Below are positions 1 to 6,627 of a stretch of DNA of 11,216 bases, in pieces (position 1 is the first letter of the stretch; every line of letters starts with the position of its first letter). A program made the translations under genes and the position numbers. Source of the stretch: Nitrospinaceae bacterium (GTDB lineage Bacteria; Nitrospinota; Nitrospinia; Nitrospinales; VA-1); the NCBI GenBank assembly GCA_029261435.1, contig JAJDBI010000056.1, positions 1 through 11,216 on the forward strand. Direction: 5' to 3'. The notes under the pieces are model-generated. The model saw only the letters and a list, made by a program, of their open reading frames with translations, was not told the origin of the DNA and ran no database searches.

Positions 1-67
1 TCGCTAGAATACCTACAATGGAGAACATTATTTTCCCCAGATGTTGCTTTAGAATATCTTCTTTCAT
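1..67 (-). CDS. Partial gene, N-terminus only (probable membrane or exported protein)
   Basis: The minus strand reads ATG at 67-65 and stays open for 22 codons to the window edge, giving MKEDILKQHLGKIMFSIVGI followed by LA. A very strong purine-rich ribosome binding site (GGGGGGAG) lies about 7 nt upstream of the ATG, which supports this as a genuine start. The residues from about 13 onwards are hydrophobic (IMFSIVGILA), so this is likely the beginning of a signal peptide or membrane anchor after a short charged head. Too little is visible to name a family. The gene shares its strand with the chemoreceptor at 371-2851 but is separated from it by 303 nt, so co-transcription is uncertain. Confidence 0.6.
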   Translation of the reverse strand, partial: MKEDILKQHLGKIMFSIVGILA

Positions 68-288
68 TGTCAGTCTCCCCCCGACTTAAAGTTTATTTCG
101 TTCGAACCAATTTAAATTGCAAACTAAAAGCATTGCAAAAATAACAGTTCAAAAAAAACACTCAAAAATCATAATGGCGGTAAATGTAATATTATAAGAA
201 CAAAACTACTACACATAGGAGGAAGGGTAAAGAATAAATAACCAGATTAGCTATTTAACATATACATAACAAGAACCTACAGGATTAA
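68..288. other. AT-rich intergenic region between the left-edge gene and the chemoreceptor
   Basis: I find no convincing gene in this stretch. It should hold the promoter of the left-edge minus-strand gene, but no good sigma-70 pair stands out. Visible small structures are the 8-bp palindrome GTTCGAAC at 100-107, two direct copies of ATTGCAAA at 116-123 and 132-139 (16-nt period), and the purine-rich GGAGGAAGGG at about 219-228 on the plus strand, which is not followed by a usable start codon. Confidence 0.4.
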
Positions 289-370
289 TCAGGAGGGTGT
301 CAATAAATCCATATCATAACCAATCTCTTCAGGCCATTTCAAAGCCTCTGGCAAATCCTCAGCATACTCC
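289..370 (-). other. Coding-like reading frame directly after the chemoreceptor stop, in a shifted frame
   Basis: Immediately past the chemoreceptor's TAA (373-371), the minus strand is open in a shifted frame for 27 codons and ends in TGA at 291-289. This frame is open back to 399, inside the chemoreceptor. It reads [18 protein letters not shown] then YDMDLLTPS, which looks protein-like: acidic, with many GNN codons. It has no good start codon of its own. It may be a C-terminal extension lost by a frameshift, a programmed-frameshift extension, or chance. A 36-codon open frame is not statistically rare, so confidence is low. Confidence 0.25.
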
Positions 371-2851
371 TTAATATTTAAACTGGCCGACCAGCCTTTT
401 CAGGTCATTGGCCATCGCCAATAATTTCTCAGCTGATTCCTGGGTCTGACTGACTCCTCCAGAGGTGTCCTCAGCCGCCTGAGCCACACCTACAATATTC
501 TGGTTGATCTCAGCGCTCCCTTTGGCCGCATCGTTGACATTCCGACCAATTTCAGCTGTTGTCGCAGTTTGCTCTTCAACCGCACTTGCAATGGTATTAG
601 AAATGTCATTAATCTTATTGATCACTTCACTAATTTCACCAATGGCTTCAACTGCACTATTAGTGTCAGTTTGGATGGCTTGTATTTTACCTCCAATTTC
701 ATCGGTGGCTTTTGCAGTCTGGTTGGCAAGTTCTTTGACTTCATTGGCTACAACAGCGAAACCTTTTCCCGCCTCTCCTGCACGAGCCGCCTCGATAGTG
801 GCGTTCAACGCCAGCAGGTTGGTTTGCTCGGCAATCGAATTGATCACCTTGACTACTTCGCCAATCTCCGCGCTACTCTCACCCAGCTTACTGACAGTTT
901 CATTAGTGGTCTGAGCAACTTGAACGGCGGAGGCCGCCACTCGGGCAGCCTCCTGAGCATTATGCGATATCTCCTTGATACTCGCGCTCATTTCTTCAGT
1001 CCCTGTTGCCACAGTTTGCACGTTTCTACTGATCTCTTCTGATGCTGCAGAAACCACGTTAGCTTGAGCTGAGGTTTCTTCAGCATTGCCTGCCATTTGC
1101 TGACTGACCGTAGATAGTTCTTCAGATGAAACTCCCAGCGTTTGCGCTGTCTCAGATATATCAGAAATACTTTTCCTTAAGTCTGCGAAAAATGCACTGA
1201 GCCCTTCCCCCATCTGTCCTATGGCATCATCCCCTTTAACCGAAACACTTCTTGTAAGGTCTCCCTGAGCAGCACAATTTACAACTTCGAGCATGTTATC
1301 AACCTTAGCCTGGAGCTCATTAGCCGCTTTCCTTTCTTCTTCCTGCCTTTCCAGAGCTTCTCGTGTCTCTCGTTCCTGTCTCTCCTGTAGTTCAAGTGCT
1401 TCTCGCCGCTCTCTATCCTGTGTTTCGCTGGCAAGTTTACCTGCCATCTCTTCGGATTTTTTCTTTTCTTCAGCCTGATTCATCATTCTCTCCAGGGAAC
1501 CTTCAAACTCCCCTTTCAAGCCAAACTCGGTCTGGCTGTTTTTCCCAGCTAAAATTTCTTCTGAATACCGGATAAAGTTTTGCAAGCCATCCATTAGAGT
1601 ATTGCAAGACTGGCTTAAGATACCCACCTCGTCGTTAGAGTTCACGGGAAGCCTCTCTTGATTCAAATCTCCCTGCGCTGTATGACTCAACACAGCTGAA
1701 GTTTTCTGAATAGGCCTGATAACTACTCGGGTCAGAAACAAGGCGATGCCTATCTGAATGATCAACGCGAGGATGCCGGAACCGGTATTGGCCAGATCCA
1801 TATTATGCCGATTTTCATCTGCAACATCATGTTCGTAAATATGTACAAGATCATTACTCAACCCGCGAAGCTGATTAGACTGGTTTAAAATATTTACCTG
1901 GGATTTTCTGTATTGGTTAGAATTGATTTCTGAATCAACCATGTCTCGAACGGACTGAGAAAACTCTGCAAACTTGACCTCAATCTGTGAAATCATTTTT
2001 TGTATTTCAGGGTCATCAATCAGCTCCATGGACTTCATTGACTTCATAGATAAGTCAGCAGGAAATTCTCCTCCAGTCTTAGCAGCCTGTAATGTCTGAG
2101 TGAATATTTTACTAGCAGTTTCATATTCATCCAGCTGCGCATTTAACTCTGCCTTCCCCACGGCAATATCATCGGAAAACACAGTTTTATAGAAACGAAC
2201 GCCCAACATATCTCCGACCTTGAATGGAGTTCCCATCAGCTGAGTGTGGCAACTCGCACAAGCAGAAACAGTAGCAACATCTGCGGTATACATACCAACA
2301 AACAACTTGCCATTCTCCTCGAAAGTTTTTGTGAAGATTTTATTGGGGTTATTTTTCAAATAATCATTCGCAGCACGATCCATATCGGTCTTTAAAGACT
2401 GCATCGGGTTCACCGGATTTTCTGAAATAATATCGACAGACATGTCGTTTCCTTCCCCAAACTTTTCATTCACTACACGGGCAAAAGTTGCGGGAAAAGG
2501 GACGGCAGGATGTGGTTCACCGGCTGGATCCATGCTTATGGGTAGTTTGACGTCCTTGGCAACCTTAACAACAGACTTGGTATAAGTCCCGCGCATTTTA
2601 GTGATATAAGAATCCAGAGATTTTGTTTGATCCTCTATAGTTTTCAGTCGTCCTCGAGACATGGCGAAACCAAATGCCGCCTTTCCCATAGCCTGAGTCA
2701 ACATTCTTTGCCGGCCCAAAGCATCAACTATTTGTACATCCTCTGCAATTACCTCTGAATAATGATCTATAACCATTCCAGAAAGCACCACGAGAAGTGA
2801 CAATAATGCAATTGCACCATAAACTTTTTGCTGGATGGACAAAGTTTTCAT
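371..2851 (-). CDS. Methyl-accepting chemotaxis protein with periplasmic haem-c (CxxCH) sensor region
   Basis: This 826-residue inner-membrane chemoreceptor should relay a periplasmic signal to CheA/CheW. In order, I see: a transmembrane segment at about 11-28; a PilJ/NarX-type motif [11 protein letters not shown] at 43-53; a DUF3365/Tll0287-like periplasmic region with the haem-c attachment motif CASCH at 198-202; a second transmembrane segment at about 358-378; a HAMP domain starting RPIQ at 379; a charged E/R/Q-rich coiled coil at about 459-515; a second HAMP-like segment at about 516-565; and the MCP signalling hairpin with the conserved tip [19 protein letters not shown] at 675-693. The protein ends VGQFKY, as many MCPs do. 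The start is supported by GGAGC about 9 nt upstream. Haem binding and redox, gas or NO sensing are inferences from CxxCH and relatives with DUF3365 domains; the ligand is unknown. No other chemotaxis genes are present nearby. Confidence 0.93.
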   Translation of the reverse strand: MKTLSIQQKVYGAIALLSLLVVLSGMVIDHYSEVIAEDVQIVDALGRQRMLTQAMGKAAFGFAMSRGRLKTIEDQTKSLDSYITKMRGTYTKSVVKVAKDVKLPISMDPAGEPHPAVPFPATFARVVNEKFGEGNDMSVDIISENPVNPMQSLKTDMDRAANDYLKNNPNKIFTKTFEENGKLFVGMYTADVATVSACASCHTQLMGTPFKVGDMLGVRFYKTVFSDDIAVGKAELNAQLDEYETASKIFTQTLQAAKTGGEFPADLSMKSMKSMELIDDPEIQKMISQIEVKFAEFSQSVRDMVDSEINSNQYRKSQVNILNQSNQLRGLSNDLVHIYEHDVADENRHNMDLANTGSGILALIIQIGIALFLTRVVIRPIQKTSAVLSHTAQGDLNQERLPVNSNDEVGILSQSCNTLMDGLQNFIRYSEEILAGKNSQTEFGLKGEFEGSLERMMNQAEEKKKSEEMAGKLASETQDRERREALELQERQERETREALERQEEERKAANELQAKVDNMLEVVNCAAQGDLTRSVSVKGDDAIGQMGEGLSAFFADLRKSISDISETAQTLGVSSEELSTVSQQMAGNAEETSAQANVVSAASEEISRNVQTVATGTEEMSASIKEISHNAQEAARVAASAVQVAQTTNETVSKLGESSAEIGEVVKVINSIAEQTNLLALNATIEAARAGEAGKGFAVVANEVKELANQTAKATDEIGGKIQAIQTDTNSAVEAIGEISEVINKINDISNTIASAVEEQTATTAEIGRNVNDAAKGSAEINQNIVGVAQAAEDTSGGVSQTQESAEKLLAMANDLKRLVGQFKY

Positions 2852-2994
2852 CTATAAAGCTCCGTAGTATTCATTATTGGTTTTGACCAAAATTCATTTT
2901 CAATGTTGCATGACAATCCATAAGCTTGCCATGAAAACATAGTCAAAAAATTTTCTCTGTAATTCTAAAGGTTCATTCTTTATATCGATTGAGT

Positions 2995-3024
2995 TTTCTA
3001 ACATTTAAGATTTAATTATGTCAA
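2995..3024 (-). promoter_or_regulatory. Candidate promoter of the chemoreceptor gene
   Basis: Reading the minus strand, a perfect TTGACA (3024-3019) is followed after 18 nt by TAGAAA (3000-2995), which matches four of six -10 positions. The predicted start would be near 2988, leaving a leader of about 135 nt before the ATG at 2851. The spacing and the -10 box are imperfect, so this is only a candidate. Confidence 0.3.
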
Positions 3025-3032
3025 CACTTCTG

Positions 3033-3047
3033 GACAAATAGTTTGTC
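3033..3047. promoter_or_regulatory. 15-bp perfect inverted repeat upstream of the chemoreceptor promoter
   Basis: GACAAA (3033-3038) and TTTGTC (3042-3047) form a perfect inverted repeat around TAG. Its centre is about 19 bp upstream of the centre of the candidate -35 box, near -52 relative to the predicted start, a typical position for an activator site. A further GACAAAC half-site lies at 3074-3080, 41 bp from the first arm, close to four helical turns. The cognate regulator is not known. Confidence 0.35.
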
Positions 3048-3145
3048 ACAATTAAGTAAATCTGTATTCCGCAGACAAACATTTCCCTAAACCGTTATTT
3101 TCAAGCAAGAAAAACAAGCGAATGCCGAACAAATTGTGGGTGTGG

Positions 3146-3174
3146 TTGCTTTTACACAGTTATTTACGGATAAT
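3146..3174 (+). promoter_or_regulatory. Candidate promoter of the J-domain operon
   Basis: TTGCTT (3146-3151), a 17-nt spacer and GATAAT (3169-3174, five of six -10 matches) lie about 65 nt ahead of the GTG at 3241. The -35 box is weak (three of six). This is the best sigma-70-like pair I can see in the 389-nt divergent gap 2852-3240, which otherwise holds no gene that I can support. Confidence 0.3.
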
Positions 3175-3240
3175 CATTTTTCATGAGTTTATTTATGACA
3201 CTATTTCAGCTTTTCTAAAAATAATAAAAGGTTTAATGCT

Positions 3241-3774
3241 GTGAGAAAATTCTGGAAAGTTTTTGGCTGGGTATTTTTAGGCATCTTTTTACAATTCAAA
3301 TTTAACGCCCTTTATGGAATCGTATTTCTTGAGAACCTGAACTTCCACGATCGTTCCTATTGGGTACAAATGAGCATGGTTCCAACAGAGGGGAGCCTGC
3401 GAATTTTAAAGGTCAGAACTACGGTTCATCACTCCCTCGGGGCAGACTATTTTGCGAATGTTTATATTCCTGAGCACTACAAGGTTTTGAACGAAACCCC
3501 TTATGCAGGGGCAGAGGTTTTACCCGGCTATCTGGCTTATAAAATGAATATGAAACGTAAATATAGAGATGTTTTAGCTGTAAAGAATTTTATAATCGCT
3601 CCACAGAATGTAACGGAAGATGTTCCCGTCAAATCAATAAAAGTTCATTTTGAGAACTTGAAGCAACGCCTGCATTCCGATGAGACCTATCAGATATCCA
3701 CATTGAAGCTTAAAACAAAACTGGAAGGCCCCGAAGTCGCAGAAGCAACCTACCCTCAGAAACTGGGAATGTAA
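3241..3774 (+). CDS. Membrane-anchored hypothetical protein, first gene of the J-domain operon
   Basis: I do not recognise this 177-residue protein. It opens with a basic head (MRKFWK) and a hydrophobic, aromatic stretch at about residues 7-30, which fits an uncleaved signal anchor or a signal peptide, so most of the chain probably lies in the periplasm. The remaining part is soluble-looking and rich in beta-type residues, with several Tyr and Lys, no cysteines and no motif that I can assign. GTG at 3241 is chosen because AAAAGG lies about 9 nt upstream and no other start in this frame fits; an ATG at 3236 is out of frame and stops at once. The J-domain gene begins 11 nt after its stop, so the two are very likely co-transcribed and perhaps translationally coupled. 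Confidence 0.75.
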   Translation: MRKFWKVFGWVFLGIFLQFKFNALYGIVFLENLNFHDRSYWVQMSMVPTEGSLRILKVRTTVHHSLGADYFANVYIPEHYKVLNETPYAGAEVLPGYLAYKMNMKRKYRDVLAVKNFIIAPQNVTEDVPVKSIKVHFENLKQRLHSDETYQISTLKLKTKLEGPEVAEATYPQKLGM

Positions 3775-3785
3775 AACAACCAACC

Positions 3786-4646
3786 ATGGCCCGTCGACCT
3801 AAAGAGTTTAAAGACTATTACGCAATCTTGAACGTTTCTCACGATTCCTCCACCGAGGAAGAGATCAAAAAGTCATTTCGCAAGCTGGCTCTTGAGCTAC
3901 ACCCTGACCACAATCCCAATGATCCTCAAAGTGAAGAAAGGTTCAAAGACGTTACAGAAGCCTACGGAGTGTTGAGCGATCCATTAAAGAAAAAAGAGTA
4001 TGACCGGTTTCGAAGCGATCATCTTTCCGGGCGTACTACGGGGTCTTCTGACTTCCACTATTCCCAGGAAGATATTTTTGCCAGCATGTTTCGTGGAGAA
4101 AATTCCCGTGAAATTTTCGAAGAACTCAATAAGGAGTTCAACCGATCAGGCTTCCGTTCCGGAAATCCGTTTTTTCAATCCCTGTTTTTCGGTGGTGCCG
4201 TTGGTGGACTCGGAAAAATCCTCAGATTTGTACCCGGCCCAATCGGCAAAATTGGCATGGGTCTAAAGATTGCTCAAGTTGTCGGGTCCTCCTTATATGC
4301 TCTCCACAAAATGAACCAGCAAAAGCAGGGTCAGTCGGGACAGACAATTCCCCCGAAACCCGAAAGCTCTGTGATGAACGGTATTAAAGGCATGTTTGGA
4401 AAAAAGGAAGTCTCCTTGGATATGGATTTTTATCTTTCCATCCCTCCATTGGAAGCACTTAATGGAACCCGCAAAAAAATTTCCTATCAGGTCAGTGGGA
4501 AAACGGAGCAACTAATGGTTCGCATACCACCCAAATTTCCTTCAGGAGGAAAATTACGCATAAAGGAAAAAGGAAAAGTCCTGAATGATAAACGCGGAGA
4601 CCTGATACTTTCTATTAACGTTGACAAAAGTACAAGTCCGCAATGA
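3786..4646 (+). CDS. J-domain protein without zinc finger (DnaJ/CbpA-like, with internal hydrophobic segment)
   Basis: This 286-residue protein begins with a J domain (about 10-76) that includes the invariant HPD at 39-41, which in this family stimulates the ATPase of a DnaK/Hsp70. A polar, glycine- and phenylalanine-containing linker follows (about 80-135). At about 133-175 there is a hydrophobic, Gly-rich stretch ([15 protein letters not shown] onwards) that could insert into or attach to a membrane. Residues about 208-281 resemble a DnaJ C-terminal substrate-binding domain ([15 protein letters not shown], then [19 protein letters not shown]). The cysteine-rich zinc finger of DnaJ is absent, and only one C-terminal domain is present, so it is shorter than CbpA-type proteins. 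No clear ribosome binding site precedes ATG 3786; coupling to the upstream gene is likely. It overlaps the next gene by 4 nt (ATGA). A membrane-targeted co-chaperone role is inferred. Confidence 0.9.
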   Translation: MARRPKEFKDYYAILNVSHDSSTEEEIKKSFRKLALELHPDHNPNDPQSEERFKDVTEAYGVLSDPLKKKEYDRFRSDHLSGRTTGSSDFHYSQEDIFASMFRGENSREIFEELNKEFNRSGFRSGNPFFQSLFFGGAVGGLGKILRFVPGPIGKIGMGLKIAQVVGSSLYALHKMNQQKQGQSGQTIPPKPESSVMNGIKGMFGKKEVSLDMDFYLSIPPLEALNGTRKKISYQVSGKTEQLMVRIPPKFPSGGKLRIKEKGKVLNDKRGDLILSINVDKSTSPQ

Positions 4647-5338
4647 ACAAGCAACAAATCCTCGATTTCTGGATCAGTTTTTTCAAAGACCTTCTCGTTG
4701 GAACCTTTAAAAAACTTTTCCTGTTCGGCCTTTCAGGTTTTATATCAGGCTCTCTTGCAACCTATGTGTTCAATTCCCAAGTGCTCGATACTGCCGACTG
4801 GAATGTTTGGCTGGAGGGAGCAATTCTGCTTTTAGTCGGAGCGGGTTATCTGGGTTTTGGTTTATTACACGGATGGATCTCCTGCAGTCTCCACCTGCTA
4901 AGCAAAAAAATGCGCGAAGCGTTATCGGGGCTTCAGGAATTGCTCGACTGGTTAACTCGTGAGGTGATTGGACGTTTTCCGAAGTTCCAGAAAAACATCC
5001 CCAAACATGAACTGGCGCAAAAATATGATCAGATCGGCGATGATTTACGCCAGAGGCTGAAACAGCGGGAAGGAATAACAGGTTTTGCTTCCAGCATATT
5101 GTTTGGAGTTATTCTCAAAGTACTGCGCTTTTTTTTCCTCGATGAGGTAGTGGAAGAACTTCACAAAAATGATAAAGAAGAAATAACCTCTGCAGATATC
5201 GAGCATGCTGTTCGCCGGGTTGGGACAGAAGTCATGATAGCCCCTATCACCGACAATCTCTTTCTATTGCAGATTGTTAATATTGTAGTAGGTCTTTCCT
5301 TATTCGCCCTGCCGTTTGGTTTACTCTGGTTGATTTAG
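4643..5338 (+). CDS. Multi-pass membrane protein of unknown function, third gene of the J-domain operon
   Basis: I do not recognise this 231-residue protein. It has hydrophobic segments at about 24-44, 58-86, 146-166 and 206-230, of which the second and last are the most convincing membrane spans. Between them is a charged, helical stretch (about 88-145) with many Lys, Arg, Glu and Gln, probably cytoplasmic, and an acidic patch [15 protein letters not shown] at 167-181. There are no catalytic motifs that I can name. Its ATG overlaps the stop of the J-domain gene (ATGA at 4643-4646), a strong sign of translational coupling. The operon order of anchored protein, J protein and membrane protein suggests that the three products act together at the inner membrane; this is inference. 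It ends with TAG just before the promoter of the metal operon. Confidence 0.8.
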   Translation: MNKQQILDFWISFFKDLLVGTFKKLFLFGLSGFISGSLATYVFNSQVLDTADWNVWLEGAILLLVGAGYLGFGLLHGWISCSLHLLSKKMREALSGLQELLDWLTREVIGRFPKFQKNIPKHELAQKYDQIGDDLRQRLKQREGITGFASSILFGVILKVLRFFFLDEVVEELHKNDKEEITSADIEHAVRRVGTEVMIAPITDNLFLLQIVNIVVGLSLFALPFGLLWLI

Positions 5339-5361
5339 TTATTCGAACCTAATTCAAATTT

Positions 5362-5390
5362 TTGACATCTTAGTATAGCTTGCGTATTTT
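5362..5390 (+). promoter_or_regulatory. Sigma-70-type promoter of the zinc-transport operon
   Basis: A perfect -35 box TTGACA (5362-5367), an ideal 17-nt spacer and TATTTT (5385-5390, four of six -10 matches) lie 24 nt after the previous gene and in front of the His/Cys reading frame and znuACB. The predicted transcription start is near 5397, inside the dyad described next. This is the best promoter in the window. Confidence 0.55.
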
Positions 5391-5413
5391 AGCATTGGTT
5401 ATCAACCCATGCT
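5391..5413 (+). promoter_or_regulatory. 23-bp dyad over the predicted transcription start: candidate operator (Zur/Fur type?)
   Basis: AGCATTGGTT (5391-5400) and AACCCATGCT (5404-5413) are inverted copies matching at nine of ten positions, separated by ATC. The dyad abuts the -10 box and would span about -6 to +17, where a bound repressor would block transcription. Zinc importers of this type are usually repressed by Zur, but the sequence does not match the E. coli Zur box in an obvious way, so the regulator's identity is inference. The same bases could also form an RNA hairpin in the 5' leader. Confidence 0.5.
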
Positions 5414-5416
5414 TTT

Positions 5417-5430
5417 CGAGTGAAAACTCG
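5417..5430 (+). other. Short hairpin with GAAA tetraloop in the operon leader
   Basis: CGAGT (5417-5421), GAAA and ACTCG (5426-5430) form a 5-bp stem closed by a GNRA tetraloop, with TTTT before and TAAAA after that could extend it. It overlaps the GTG at 5420 that starts the His/Cys reading frame and may affect its translation. The stem is short, so the structure is tentative. Confidence 0.3.
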
Positions 5431-5760
5431 TAAAACATTCACAGCTTGTTTTCTCATACTGACCTTGGGTATTCTGCTTGGATTCAGTTCTGTCCTGCAT
5501 AGTCATGAGTTTGATTTACATAACGATCATGAAGACTGTTTCAGCTGTGAGTAGAGTCAGGTAATTCTTGATACCAGCCCCTCACTGGAGGAACCACTTC
5601 AACTGGGGTAGTTTTTTAAGCAAGTCATAGCTATTCAGAAAAAGTCCTCTCGACAATATAACGGGTCATCGTTGTGGAAATGCTTTATACTGGAAGCTTT
5701 CCATTTGTGATCCAGTTTATTATATCTCTAATTTTACTTCTGGCTGTGAGAGGCCTTTAA
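5420..5760 (+). pseudogene. Decayed or truncated small His/Cys membrane protein ahead of znuA
   Basis: From GTG 5420 the frame encodes a basic head (VKTRKTF), a hydrophobic segment (about residues 9-26), then a metal-ligand-rich tail: HSHEFDLHNDHEDCFSCE at 27-44, with His at 27, 29, 34 and 37 and Cys at 40 and 43. A TAG at 5552-5554 stops it, but the same frame continues readably (SQVILDTSPSLEEPLQLG) to a second TAG at 5609-5611 and then to TGA at 5708-5710. A separate frame at 5680-5760 gives a strongly hydrophobic 26-residue end just before znuA. Small His/Cys membrane proteins of DUF2946 type commonly accompany metal transport genes, and a Trp codon (TGG) at the first stop would fit them. 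I therefore read this as a degraded gene. It could instead be a functional 44-residue peptide. No good ribosome binding site is visible before the GTG. Confidence 0.5.
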
Positions 5761-5766
5761 GGATAA

Positions 5767-6627
5767 ATGAACCATTTTCTTAAAACGGGTACATTTCTAA
5801 TTGCCCTGATACCACTATTATATTACCCAGATAAAGTCCTGGCCGAACCCATCCCGGTATTTGTCAGTATCGTGCCACAAAAGTATTTTGTTGAACTTAT
5901 TGGTGGGGAGCAGGTGAAGGTGGAGGTCATGGTGAAGTCTGGTGAAAGTCCGGCGACTTTCAATCCAAATCCGAAAAAAATGAGCCTTCTCTCACAGGCA
6001 AAATTGTATTTTAGTATCGGTGTGCCTTTTGAAACTATCTGGATTGACAGGATTCGGACTATCCACCCGAACCTGCAAATCTTCCCTTTGCATGAAAAAG
6101 TTCGCACTGTTCATGAGCATGACTCGCATCATCCCCATGACACCGGAGACCCGCATATCTGGACCAGTCCGACAAAGGTCAAGGTCATCGCACAAAAAAT
6201 CAAAGACACGCTGACCCACGCCAAGCCAGAAAAGGAAAAATACTTTGAGGCAAATCTTCATGCATTTTTCAACGACCTGAACATGCTGGATAAGGATATT
6301 CGTGCCATTCTTGCCAGGAGTGATAATCGCCGCTTTATGGTTTTTCATCCGGCATGGTCCTATTTTGCCGAAGATTATGACCTGGAACAGATTGCTATTG
6401 AACGTGAGGGCAAAGAGCCCGGAGCCCGGACTTTGCAAAGGACAATTGAAGAGGGTAAAAGGCTTGGCATTAAGGTAATATTTGTACAGAAACAATTCAG
6501 TCTTTCTATTGCAGAGAATATTGCAAAAATGATTGGAGCCACAGTCCGTGAAATGGACCCTCTGGCAGAAGATTACCTAAAAAATATGCGCCGAACAGCA
6601 ACAGCCATTTCTGGAGCCTTGAAGTGA
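5767..6627 (+). CDS. znuA: Zinc/manganese-type ABC transporter, periplasmic substrate-binding protein
   Basis: This 286-residue cluster A-I (ZnuA/TroA) protein captures the metal ion in the periplasm and delivers it to ZnuB. A signal peptide ends at VLA|EP (after residue 26). Expected ligands are seen at His130 in DPHIW (128-132), His194 in FHPAWSYFA (192-201) and Asp264 in MDPLAEDY (263-270). A His-rich loop with His at 116, 118, 121, 122 and 124 precedes DPHIW; such a loop is typical of zinc rather than manganese proteins. The usual first ligand His in the S-P-H-x-(Y/F)-x-P motif is replaced by Ala63 (ESPATFNPNP), as in some ZnuA relatives. The start ATG follows AAGGA at 5759-5763 with a short spacer of 3 nt. 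The gene overlaps znuC by 4 nt (GTGA). Zinc is the likely substrate, but metal choice is not proven by sequence. Confidence 0.92.
   Translation: MNHFLKTGTFLIALIPLLYYPDKVLAEPIPVFVSIVPQKYFVELIGGEQVKVEVMVKSGESPATFNPNPKKMSLLSQAKLYFSIGVPFETIWIDRIRTIHPNLQIFPLHEKVRTVHEHDSHHPHDTGDPHIWTSPTKVKVIAQKIKDTLTHAKPEKEKYFEANLHAFFNDLNMLDKDIRAILARSDNRRFMVFHPAWSYFAEDYDLEQIAIEREGKEPGARTLQRTIEEGKRLGIKVIFVQKQFSLSIAENIAKMIGATVREMDPLAEDYLKNMRRTATAISGALK

Noticed and set aside
116..139. Two direct copies of ATTGCAAA with 16-nt period as an operator
   Set aside because: An 8-bp AT-rich repeat in an AT-rich gap is likely by chance, and no promoter elements are clearly positioned with it.
504..1042. Two overlapping plus-strand open frames opposite the chemoreceptor's signalling domain
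   Set aside because: They mirror the conserved minus-strand MCP domain, lack ribosome binding sites and have compositions expected from antisense reading.
2028..2046. Short tandem repeat in the chemoreceptor gene (encodes SMKSMKSME)
   Set aside because: Only about two imperfect units inside a conserved reading frame; too short to be a meaningful repeat or phase-variation tract.
5409..5423. Five-codon leader peptide ATG CTT TTC GAG TGA overlapping the GTG at 5420
   Set aside because: It has no ribosome binding site and no run of regulatory codons, so the start-stop overlap is probably coincidental.
5552..5611. Two in-frame TAG codons as possible pyrrolysine codons
   Set aside because: There is no pyrrolysine gene or methylamine methyltransferase context, another in-frame TGA follows, and TAG also ends the normal gene at 5338. 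Decay of the frame is simpler.
5992..6495. Minus-strand open frame of 167 codons opposite znuA
   Set aside because: It lies entirely within the well-supported znuA gene and shows no signal, motif or ribosome binding site of its own.
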